Shown piece by piece: positions 12,801 through 24,800 of a stretch of 30,432 bases of DNA. The DNA lies in contig JARBES010000117.1 of the NCBI GenBank assembly GCA_030265145.1, positions 20,640,838 to 20,671,269 on the forward strand, read 5' to 3'. Under the pieces are notes generated by a model that did not search any database, was not told where the DNA came from, and was given only the letters and a program-made list of their open reading frames with translations. The stretch comes from Strongylocentrotus pallidus (Eukaryota > Echinodermata > Echinoidea > Camarodonta > Strongylocentrotidae). The translations under genes were made by a program, and so were the position numbers. How positions within the stretch are numbered: the stretch's first letter is position 1; every line of letters starts with the position of its first letter.

Positions 12801-15800
12801 ACCCCATGACCACCGGCCTGGCCTGCACGCCCTGCTCGCTCAACTGTAATGGTAACCTTGACACCTCTTCACCGGGCAGCTGCGATACCTACACAGGGGC
12901 GTGTCTCCTCTGCCGAGAAGGCTCCACAGGGGATCACTGTCAGAGGTGCGCCCTCGGCTTCTACGGGGACGCCATCCAGAGGACCTGCCAAGGTTAGTGG
13001 TGAAAATTAGACCAACTTCTATTTTACACGTAATGAAGGCCTAGAGAATCATGCGTTGACAGGGAAAATTGTGGGAAGGAGGAGGATAATTTGGATGGAC
13101 AGTCTGCAGGAATTGTCAGAAGAGAGAGAGGAGTGAAAGAACTGAGAGTGGTGCTAATAGAGAAGGCTAGGAATCGAGGGTTCTGGAACAGCATGATTGC
13201 CAAAGTTAATCGATATGGCACTTAGAGAGAGAGAGAGAGATTGTTTATGATTTCTTTTTTGGGACTTGCCTTTACCTTTTATTTTTATCTCCAGGCAAAG
13301 AGATACATGTAAACTTTATAGAAACAAAGGAAGTAAAAAATATCTCAAATTTGTGCTTAAGGATAGCCAAAAGGAAACTAGTTCATAGAGATTCATCTCA
13401 CTAATAATAATAATAATATCTGACATTTGTAAGGCGCTGAATCCACTTGAAATCAAACACTCAAGTTGCACTTGCGGAATAAAATAAAAAAATTAAAGAG
13501 ATCACATACAAACATCTGCAATTTAAACAAAGGAATAGAAGTAAGATAGAACATACAAAAATGGCATAACAATTAATTATTTTCCCAATTAAACAGATAC
13601 ACTTTAAGACTATTTCAAACACTTCAATCACTAGTTTGTGGTTTATAAACGTACATTTATACAAGTGTACATGAATACAGAGCAATGTCAAATTTCGACT
13701 TGTGTTTATCTGCTCATGATAATAATAAAGCATGAAGTAAATACATATTCTTTGATAGAAAAGAGAAAGAAGGTTTGAGTTTGTAAATATTGATTTTTGT
13801 TCTTGGATTCATTGTGTGTTTCTTTTATGCTTCTTGATGAAGCATTAAATGATCAACTGAAATGAAAAGAGAAAATCTAAAGGGAGAGGGATATCGATAT
13901 CCATTTTGTTCTTGAAGTAATGTATTATGATTATAGTTTCTGTACTTAAGCACCCCTGACATAGCAATTTTTTATAAACATCTCTCATCCTGTTTTCAAA
14001 TTCTGATTTTCTTCCTTCAGCATGCCAGTGTCATGAGGCAGGTTCCCTCTACCCTCAGTGCGACGAGGTCACAGGGTCATGTCAGTGCAGGTCAAATGTC
14101 ACAGGTCGGCAATGCGACACCTGCTCGGTAAGTTTGTAGACCCCCTACATGCAATCCATGTTACCCTGAATCAGATACCCCTGGTGGGGTGTGCCTGGGT
14201 TGCTAGTAGCGCTGGATTTAATTTAATTTCTTGTTATTTTTGTACGATTTCACTTCATCTAAGGTGTCACATGGAATTTCAATATTTAGGCCAGGGATTT
14301 AGGTGATATGTTATCGAGGGAATGTGATCCGGTTGTCAACAAGTTTGCTTTTCATAGAAAAATTTGACAGTTGGATTCTTTCAAGAACAGCTACATGTAG
14401 TACTTGTGCATTTGTAAGGAAAACATTAAGAAATAGACATTACAGGACACTGCAGCTAACAAATTAAGTTTGCAAGGGAGAATGGCTATTTTGGAGTTGC
14501 CCATTTGTTGCTAAATTTCAAGCTTATGATGTTGATCCATGCATTTATTCTAGAATCAATGCAAAAGTCCACATTCTGAATTGATTATGGCATAAAGAAA
14601 ATTTCATTAAAAAAGTAAAGGTAATATATTTACAAATCCATTCTTTTTATCCATACTTCTTTTAATTTAGCTTTCATGACTAAAAGATGTGATATGTATG
14701 TGTACACATTATGCCATAAAATGTGATTCATTAATTCTAATTACTTAAAGGTTAGCCCTTTCACTGTTACCCAAATTCTGAAGTTTCATATAGAATTTTG
14801 AATAATGGAAATAATGTCTTTATTTGCTCAATCCAATAGGGGTTCGTGAAACATGAGTTGATATTTCATGAAGCAATTATGTATCAAGACAAATAACAAG
14901 ATACCATTTTTTAAAAATAGTCTCATGACATTGACACTTGATACATGCTTGTAAATTTGTGTACTGTTAAGGTTACAAAAGTTATTCTGTCTCTCTTTTT
15001 ATAGCCTGGACACTTCAACCTAAGCACCGGGGGTTGCCAGTCATGTGACTGCCATCCTACTGGCTCATTGGACGATACCTGTGATGTCATGACGGGACAG
15101 TGCAGTTGCAAGCTAGGTGTAACTGGCCAAAGCTGTGACCGGTGTATGGCCGGTTTCTGGAACTTTGGAGAGAATGGGTGCCAATGTAAGTGATGATAGT
15201 GATTCTAATGTAAGATTTTGTGATCCTTTGTTTCACATCCCTTGATCAAATGGTACCTAATAAGTGTGCGACAGAGGTTATCAAACGAGCGAAATGGTCA
15301 ACCTCTCATATGTGGGGGCGTCAATGCCAGAACATTATTTGATATCTTTATTTTTTGTTCCATAAAGCAATAAGGTACATCTGGAAAGATTGACTAATGT
15401 TGCAACAAATGGTATTTATGTGCAGGCTTGACATATTCTGAAGCAGATATATTCATGAAGTTGAAATGTTTCTGAAGAAGTTATTTTCCTGAAGTATGTT
15501 TCTGAAGCAGATATATTCATGAAGTTGAAATGTTTCTGAAGAAGTTATTTTCCTGAAGTATGTTTCTGAAGCAGATNNNNNNNNNNNNNNNNNNNNNNNN
15601 NNNNNNNNNNNNNNNNNNNNNNNNNNNNNNNNNNNNNNNNNNNNNNNNNNNNNNNNNNNNNNNNNNNNNNNNNNNNNNNNNNNNNNNNNNNNNNNNNNNN
15701 NNNNNNNNNNNNNNNNNNNNNNNNNNNNNNNNNNNNNNNNNNNNNNNNNNNNNNNNNNNNNNNNNNNNNNNNNNNNNNNNNNNNNNNNNNNNNNNNNNNN

Positions 15801-18800
15801 NNNNNNNNNNNNNNNNNNNNNNNNNNNNNNNNNNNNNNNNNNNNNNNNNNNNNNNNNNNNNNNNNNNNNNNNNNNNNNNNNNNNNNNNNNNNNNNNNNNN
15901 NNNNNNNNNNNNNNNNNNNNNNNNNNNNNNNNNNNNNNNNNNNNNNNNNNNNNNNNNNNNNNNNNNNNNNNNNNNNNNNNNNNNNNNNNNNNNNNNNNNN
16001 NNNNNNNNNNNNNNNNNNNNNNNNNNNNNNNNNNNNNNNNNNNNNNNNNNNNNNNNNNNNNNNNNNNNNNNNNNNNNNNNNNNNNNNNNNNNNNNNNNNN
16101 NNNNNNNNNNNNNNNNNNNNNNNNNNNNNNNNNNNNNNNNNNNNNNNNNNNNNNNNNNNNNNNNNNNNNNNNNNNNNNNNNNNNNNNNNNNNNNNNNNNN
16201 NNNNNNNNNNNNNNNNNNNNNNNNNNNNNNNNNNNNNNNNNNNNNNNNNNNNNNNNNNNNNNNNNNNNNNNNNNNNNNNNNNNNNNNNNNNNNNNNNNNN
16301 NNNNNNNNNNNNNNNNNNNNNNNNNNNNNNNNNNNNNNNNNNNNNNNNNNNNNNNNNNNNNNNNNNNNNNNNNNNNNNNNNNNNCAAAAAGAAGGAAGGA
16401 AGAGTTTTAGCCCTTTGAAAAGTATGTTTGAAAAAAAAGAGAAAAAAAGAAAGAAAAGTTCTTAAAAAAAAAAAAGTTCATTAGTTCATTTATTTTTTCC
16501 ACAACATTAACAAATACCAAAGGCTACAAATGAGTGAAATGCCTATAAGGCAAACAACTGTACAAACTGCAATATTATTATTATTATTAGCTCGAATACA
16601 ATCAAAATACAAAGAAATGAGTAGGAAAGGAACATAGAAAATGACAAATGGAAAATTAAAAGGAAGAGGAAGGAAAACGATTGGAAAGTGCGGAGGAAGA
16701 TTCAGAGAACTTTAAATTAAAAAAGCAAGTGCTTTCTGTCCAAATTCCATTTTCCTGAAATGATGTTATTAACATTTAACCCTCCACATTCAATTCTTCT
16801 ATTAAAACTAAACTAATACTCTGAATGATTATTGGCAATCACATTACATATTCCCCTGTGGAGTTGCACATTTGATCCACATTTTGTTTGATTTAAAGAG
16901 CATTTGTTGAGTTCTGGTGATTGTGAAACATTTTTTGTTTCCTTCTTTCCCATGGGAAAGAATATGATACTGGAAATGTTCCATGAAAAGCATTGCTCTT
17001 TATATAAAGTGCTGTTATGTTTCTAATAGGACAAGGAGTTGTTTTCAACTGTGGACCAAATTATGACGGCACATATAATGTAGTCCCCATGTACCCACAT
17101 CTGTGTGCAGTACATTTCATTGTTTGAAGTGTTTAGGCAATTCGTGATGATATCTAAGCCTCAATAAACTGAACACAATAATAGAGTATTGTGAAAGTTT
17201 GGAGTCTTTCTATGGGGTTTGTAGATTACCTATCCACTATTGTTTCTATTTTGGCCATTAACAAAAAATATTCATGTTTAGCGTCCTCGCCTGCTTCCTT
17301 TTTGGGGGCCGCCTCCTGTTAATTTTTTTTTTAAAACATACTGCTAAAATGATCAATTTCTGAAGAAAAAATAAATCCTGGCGGCCATCTCAGGGAAAAT
17401 GTACCGAGTGGCCATTTTGGAAAAAAAGAAGAAAGAAACAATAAAAAGGGCCTCCTCCTTCCTATTTTTCAAAAAGGCAGGACGCTAAACAAGTTTTTTT
17501 TTTAATGGCCTTACTACATCATCACCCAGTCAGAATTACTTCTAAATATAGATGGTTTCTTTCATTTCCTCCAAATTGCAAGACCATTTTTCAAGTTTTC
17601 CTTTAATGGCTTCATAACCTCTTGGTAATTGCTTTGTTTTGTTTATCCTTCTCCTCTACCATAGAATCCAGGGGACTGTTTCTGTAAGGACGGCTACGCT
17701 GGCCCAAGCTGCGACAGGTGCGCTCGTGGTTACCGTGGTTACCCGGACTGTGAGCAGTGTCTGTGCAGCAATGCTGGGAGTTCTAATGAAGACCCATGTG
17801 AAGGGCCATGTGTATGCAAGGTGAGGAGCAAGTTTGTCCGTCTGTCTGTACTTTTCTTAAGCCTTCTTTTGTTTAAAATCCGTCTATTTGTCTCTCTGTC
17901 AGTCTGTCTAAATATCTATGTACATCTGTCTATCTATCTACATCTATCTATCTATCTATCTGGATCTATCTATCTATCTATCTATCTATCTGCATCTATC
18001 TATCTATCTATCTTTCTGTCTATCAATCTATCCATCTTTCTATCTATCTATATCTATCTACATGTATTGCATCTATCTGTCTGTCTCTCTGTCTGTCTAT
18101 TTTGTCTATCTTTCCAGAGCTATATATCTATCTACAATGTATCTAACTCGGTAGCGAGAAAGCTAGCCATCTTCTTGGCCATTTCTCTGTGAGGACCATG
18201 TATTTATAGTTGCCAACTTTTCTGCTTCATTCTAAATTGTAGAACCTGACTATCAATCCGTCAGTAGTGAATCCTACTTTTCATGTTATCCTTAGATGAC
18301 ATTTAAAGACAATTTTGACAGTGACATTCTCCAATCATTTCATAAACCATCGTTAATATTTGGCCTTTCATCTTATCTCTTCTCGTAGCCCAATGTGGAA
18401 GGATCTAACTGTGACGTGTGTAAGAGAGGGTTCTTCAACCTCGCAGGCGATAACTCTGATGGATGTGGGGAGTGCTACTGCTTTGGTATCACAACAGCAT
18501 GTACCAGTGTGCCCTGGGGAATCGAACAGGTTTGTAGTAAAGATAGTAATGACTATTTTATGATTTTTTCGATTGACTTCACAAATCCCGGCAGTGCGAA
18601 AGTGGGGCTGTATTTTACCGTTTTAAAATTGATAATAATCCTTATCATACTTTGAATGTTTCCAAAAGGGAAGCTTTGATAACCTTGATCGACTTAACCT
18701 TCCCTTTGATATACAAGGGTACAAATTAAATCAATATTTAAAATAAATTAATGTCTACTTTAATGTTCATTCTATCCAGGTAACCACGCTAACGGGGTGG

Positions 18801-21800
18801 TTCGTGACCAACGTTGAGAGGTCATCCTATGCCTTCCCTGATACCACGGGCGTAGACATGCTCTCTATCAACCATTACAAGGCTCTGGAAGACCTGGGGG
18901 ATGGCATCTATTATTGGTTGGCTTCCAGAGAGTATCTCGGTAACAAGGTAGGTCTGATTGGTTACTGCTTTATACTGTGATGCGTATCATTCATCTTCTT
19001 TCCTCTTTTTCTTTTTCTCTTTACACTTAGGATGTAGGAAGAATTGATACCTGTTCCTCTTTTGAAGAAAAAAATCTAGATAGATAAAAATTGAATGTTT
19101 AATGAATAGAAAAGAAAAAAAAATTCCAAAATGTATACTTACAGTAGTAGATGCGTAGGAAGAACCTTTCGGGCAAAGGTCAAGTCTACTTGTATCTCTT
19201 GTTCATGTTTCAAATGTATACCAGTTATAATTCTGGAACTGAAGGGCTTATTACTGTTAGTATCTAAAGAAATATGAATAGGTATAAGGTTATTGTAACC
19301 TACCGTCTATATGTAGTAAAGACCTTTGAGAGAACAAGAGAATAGACAGGAGCAGTGATCAATCTGGAAAGTTTAAAAAAAGCTCTTGTTTAAAAAAAAA
19401 AAAATCAAATTCAAATTACTACAATGAAATCTTTTTCCACTCTATACCAAATATACAAAAAAAAGAATTCTTGTAATCAAACAAACTAACAACAAAAAAG
19501 CATTCTTTATACTGGGAATACAATATTAAAGTATCCCAAAAGTACATACATGTATACCAATAGATATCAATAAATATCTGATGTTTCCTTTGTTTTCCAG
19601 CTATCATCTCATGGAGGTTACCTGACATTCACTGTGAGTTACAGCATTCAGAGAGGGGACGTATACCAACAACCAACCAGAGATGCAGACATCGTCATCG
19701 AGGTATGTTATAAATTCCATTACATTTATATCATGATGTAAATACACTGTTATGTGCCTAGAGAGAAGGGCGCAAATGCACTTTTTGGTTTACGACCCAA
19801 CACTTTTTATCCTTTAGCAAGGCATTAATCTACATTTGTCACTCCATATCCAGGAGAGAAATGGGAACCTGGTAGGATGACGACAGCATTTGTGTTAGTA
19901 ATTGCCATATACCCTCATGCTTTACAGATATTATTACCCTGGTCATCAGATTTATTCACACAGAATGCGCACCATCTCCACATTGTGTGTGAATGAATCT
20001 GATGACCGGGGTAATAATATCTGTAAAGTGCTTAGAGACGGTATTTCGTATTAAGCACTATTTAAATCCTGATTATTAATATTGATAAATGTTAGAAATT
20101 CATTAACCCATTGCCTACGGGAACCTGGTCGTCCATGTATAAAGCCTATGGGAATAAGAGGATTCAGTATTCAACAGGTTAAGATGCTTAATTGATGATA
20201 TCACCATGGTCAATTTGGACGAGATATGGACTGAAATGTGTTGTTTACATTGTCTATGTATTCTAAGAAAGGTCTTAAAATTAGGAATAGATTTTTCTAC
20301 TGAAATGTACATCCATTCATACCCTTCTGCCTGGCATGCACTTCAATGATTTTATATGTTAATGATAGCTAAGCTCCAGGGCAGGCAAGTTTGTCATTTT
20401 GGCAGACATTAAGTTGAAAACTCTTAGTGATGCCTTGTCTGGATTGGACAATCAGGCAAATCTTGATTCCAATTACATGTAGTATGGAATTTCATATTAT
20501 TCAACAAATCATCATAAATGATCAAAAGTGCATTCAGGGAAGAAAATGCTAAGAAGGGCACACAATTTCAAAAGAAAATCCAAACGATCCATTGAACATG
20601 TTTTTCTTTTGCGGGAGCTGCTTTCAGGACCAACCATTGGGATGAGCCCTTTGGTTATTCAGTGTCACCATACTGTGAATATAACTCTTGTTTTTCAAGT
20701 GTAACACATGATACCATTATACATTGTTTCCAGGGCGACCGTCTGCGTCTCTACCAGAGCTTCTTGTACATACGTCCCGAGGAGGAGCGGACAGCCAGGA
20801 TCCAGATGGCTGCTGGGAATTGGTTCGTCCTGACCCCTGATGTTGACCTCTCGGCCGGGGTCATGGGTCGTAGGGCGACACCAGAGGAGTTCATGAGGGT
20901 CTTGTCTGACGTGAGGGCACTGCTGATCAGGGCTTCGTATAATACTAGACCAATAGAATCAAGGTAAAAAATAAATATTAAAATAATGTTATATCTGGAT
21001 ATGTATGCTTCCTCATTTTTATTCATTCATTTTATCATTAATCATCTGTTTCTTCAAAACTTATCTAGCTTTTTGGCACATTTATGTAGATTTATGTTTA
21101 TCTATCACAAGCAAGGAAATGGATTGGTATACTATCAAGGATTCATGTATGACATATAATTTTGTATACATGTACATGCCAATGTGGATCTTAGTGGAAA
21201 AGTTTTGGGGTGGGGGTGGACATGGTGAATCCTGTTTACATGAACTGACATGATTTACCTTACAAAGACGGTGACCTCTGATGGGAGTTTTCGTTAGAGA
21301 CTTCCCCCTCCATCTACCCATCTACCCCTTCATATACAGTAGATCATTATAGAGAAATCCAACGGACAGCTATACTCTAAAAGAAAAACAGACAAATCAG
21401 AGATGCAGACAAATTAATTCAGTCAAAAAATCAGAAAGTTATAAAGTTTTGAAATTTGTAATCACTATACATGTAGGTATGAGCACTTCAAAATGGCTGA
21501 ATTGGTAATGTCATAGTGACAAGGTGCCGAACTATACTTTCCCATTCGTTTCAACACACAAAATGATAAAATGTCATTGTTGTTTTCAAAATGTGCAGGT
21601 TAAAGAATGTTGTTCTTGAGGAGGTCCAGAGGACAGCAGAGACTGCATCATTCCTAGCCAGTGTAGAGCAGTGTGAATGCCCACCAACCTATGAGGGTCT
21701 ATCATGTGAGGTAAGATTGATCTTTTCTGAATCTTTGCTCATCTAGGGCCATCGCTGTGGAATGCTCTCCCTCAAGAGATTCATAATAGCAGATCAGTTG

Positions 21801-24800
21801 AAGTGTTTAAAACGTAATATTAAAGGTATCTGTTTAATTCGGCATATAATTAATTGTTCTGTCATTTGTGTATGTTCTGTCTTACTTCTTTTCCTATGTT
21901 TATATTGCTGATGCTTTTAAGTGATCTTTTTTGTTGGGTTCGTTTCACATATGCGCCTTGAGCATTTGATTTCAAGTGGATTCAGGACCTTAAAAATCTC
22001 AGATATTATTATTGTTATTATTATTCATTCAGAGTTGGTAATTTAAATCTATTTTTAACACAGTTAATCTGATATTCAAATTAATGGAGAATACAGGTCT
22101 TGGAAGGATACAAATTCAGATAAAACTCTTATGAATGAATCATAAGAATCCTGACCCAAATTAGGCACTGAGAGGAAATGAATTTGATATGTTTCAGACT
22201 GAAATCAGGATGGCAATCACTGCTGCATTTGTAAAGAAAATTTTCTTCTGGCATTTCAATTTATTTTTCGTATTCGTAAGACATTCTTTGTTTTTACTTC
22301 GATCACTGTATATTATGTTCCTGTACAGTTGCGTTCCCTCCACTCTTACGAGTTGAAGAAATGAACAACAATAATGTTTATGTGATGATTACTAAGATTT
22401 GCTGCTTATCTTTTTTCTATCCGTCAGTCGTGCGAGTATGGATACCGGCGTGTGAACAATGCCCTCTATGGTGGGGTGTGTGAGAGGTGCGACTGTAACA
22501 ACCACTCGCCAGAATGCGACCCTTACATGGGAGAATGCTCGGTAAGTTACTTGCTGTCCTTATGATACTTTTCTAGATCAATGGCAAAAAGAGAGAAAAA
22601 ATGTATATTAATTTATGTTAAAGGTTGGAAAAAAAAGGATAGATTTGATTTATGACAGAGGAAAAAAATTGCAAAAACAGAGAGGGGGTCCTTGTATTTT
22701 GCATTCGATAGGAGTAATCTTACATGGACGTGTATGATACATGTACAAACAAATTATCAAGACATACAGCGTGTTTCTATTAGTTACACTGAATTTATCC
22801 GGTTGAAGAAATAAGCGTATAATGCCAGGTACGGGCAGTTTCTTTTTACGCGCATTCCGATCTAGCCAGAAAAAAGGCTGTGAAAAAGTTCATCGAATTC
22901 TGGCTAATTAGGTCACCGCAAAGTATTGTGGGACTGCTAGGTCAACCCGGGATTGTAGTGTCGCGCGCGGTCGGGGTAAAACATTCCGATCACGTGATCA
23001 CTCCTATTTCCGGTTTCTCCCCGGTATGTGCACTCAATCGGAATGGGGTGTGTTTCTACTTACGTTATCCGGTCAGCTTCCCCTGCATTATCCCTCTAAA
23101 AGAATGATAATTTTGCCGGTGAACGCGTACAAGCTCTCCCCGGCATTATCCGGATAATGCCGGAGAAAGTGTGTTTCTATTAGGAAAAATGTATCCCATT
23201 CAAAAATGTATCCCTTACCGGCCATTAACCGGATAATGGCTTAAGATAATGGCATGCCGATAGTTTAAGTAATGCACCATAAAATTGTAAGACATCTTGG
23301 GAAACATGACTTGTGGTCAATAGTTGGAACTAGTTGGAAGTTGGGATTAATATTGTAACAACAGGGAAAACTAAAGATTCACAATGAAAGACTCTAAACG
23401 TGTACATACGTATACTTTTACAAACTTTTACTAATCAAATGTATTTTTCAAGTTACAAGTTGTTCTAAAGAGTTTTGAAGTATTGTAAGTGTAACATGTG
23501 ACCATGGAGACATTTTCAATTTTTTGATGTTCATACATGTCCACTGTGTGCTGTTTTTTGTTGTTGTTTAGCAATGTGATCACAACACATATGGACCCCA
23601 TTGTGAGTCCTGCCTGCATGGTTTCTATGGCGATCCAACATCCGGTCTGGCTGATGCCTGCCAGCCCTGTGCCTGCCCCAGGGAGGACCAGGGATCAAGG
23701 TGAGGAGTCATACTGTAGACAGGTCTTGGACCATGTTAATCACAGCTCTCTCTCTAAGTTCCATATCGATTGACTAATTGGCGACCATGCTGTTCCACAA
23801 CCCTCTGTTCCTAGCCTTCTCTATTAGCACCACTCCCAGTTCTTTCACTCCTCTCTCTTCCAACAATTTCTGCAGACTGTCCATCCAAAGTGTCCTCCTT
23901 CTTCCCACAATTTTCCCTGTCAAAGCAAGATTCTCTAGGCCTCTTAACGTGTAATGTGACCCATGAACTTCAATTGCCTAATCAACATCTCACGCATCAT
24001 TTTCCTTTCCACTCCAGCTTGTCTAATCACAGCTAGCGCTAGTATAAGGCCTGGCACTTTCTAAAAAATGTATACAAGTACTTATGATTTTTGGCTAGCA
24101 GGGGTGAAGACAAAGATTGACATCCTGTAGACATGGTGTGAGATCCAATTTAGTTCACTCTATATTTGTTGAAATGCTTCAAATATGTTATGTATCTTTA
24201 AAATTGTTTTGAATTGGATGATTAACCCACCTGTGTGTATTCTTGTTTAGTTTCAGCCCTACCTGTATAGCTGATGACCGCTATGGGTTCGTTTGTAATC
24301 AGTGTGCTACCGGCCATGGAGGACCGAGATGTGATAAGTAAGAGAACTTCCACTAACACTTGTTTCTCAGACATTATGTCTGAGAATTGTTATGAAATTT
24401 AATGCTGCCATTGACTTTACTCACTTGTTTCTTAAGACCAAGTATCATGTATAATATCAAAATTATCAACATTTTAAGATACTAGTAACCTTCATGACAT
24501 TATTCAATTTGTTTGCATGCACGTAAGTCAATCTGGAGTTACTGACTGTGTCTCTTATTTCCACAATATCTATATTTCGGACGTGTTTCATGTACACATA
24601 CGAACATGTACATGTAAGTGCTGCTCGTATGTAATGCAAGTTTTCAGCAAGGTTTGAATACTGTTTTAATAATTTCCAATTTTCACTTCCACCAGATGTG
24701 TGGATGGTTTCTATGGGGACCCGATGACCACGGGCCTGGCCTGCAAGCCATGCTCACTCAACTGTAACGGTAACCTTGACACCTCTTCACCGGGCAGCTG

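Noticed and set aside
14058-14306. 82-codon open frame conserved in both copies (also 25454-25702)
   Set aside because: Overlaps exon P in another frame and runs into intron; its similarity follows from the exon and the conserved intron start.
15545-16465. Open frames of about 280-300 codons on both strands across the gap
   Set aside because: They consist almost wholly of N and carry no information.
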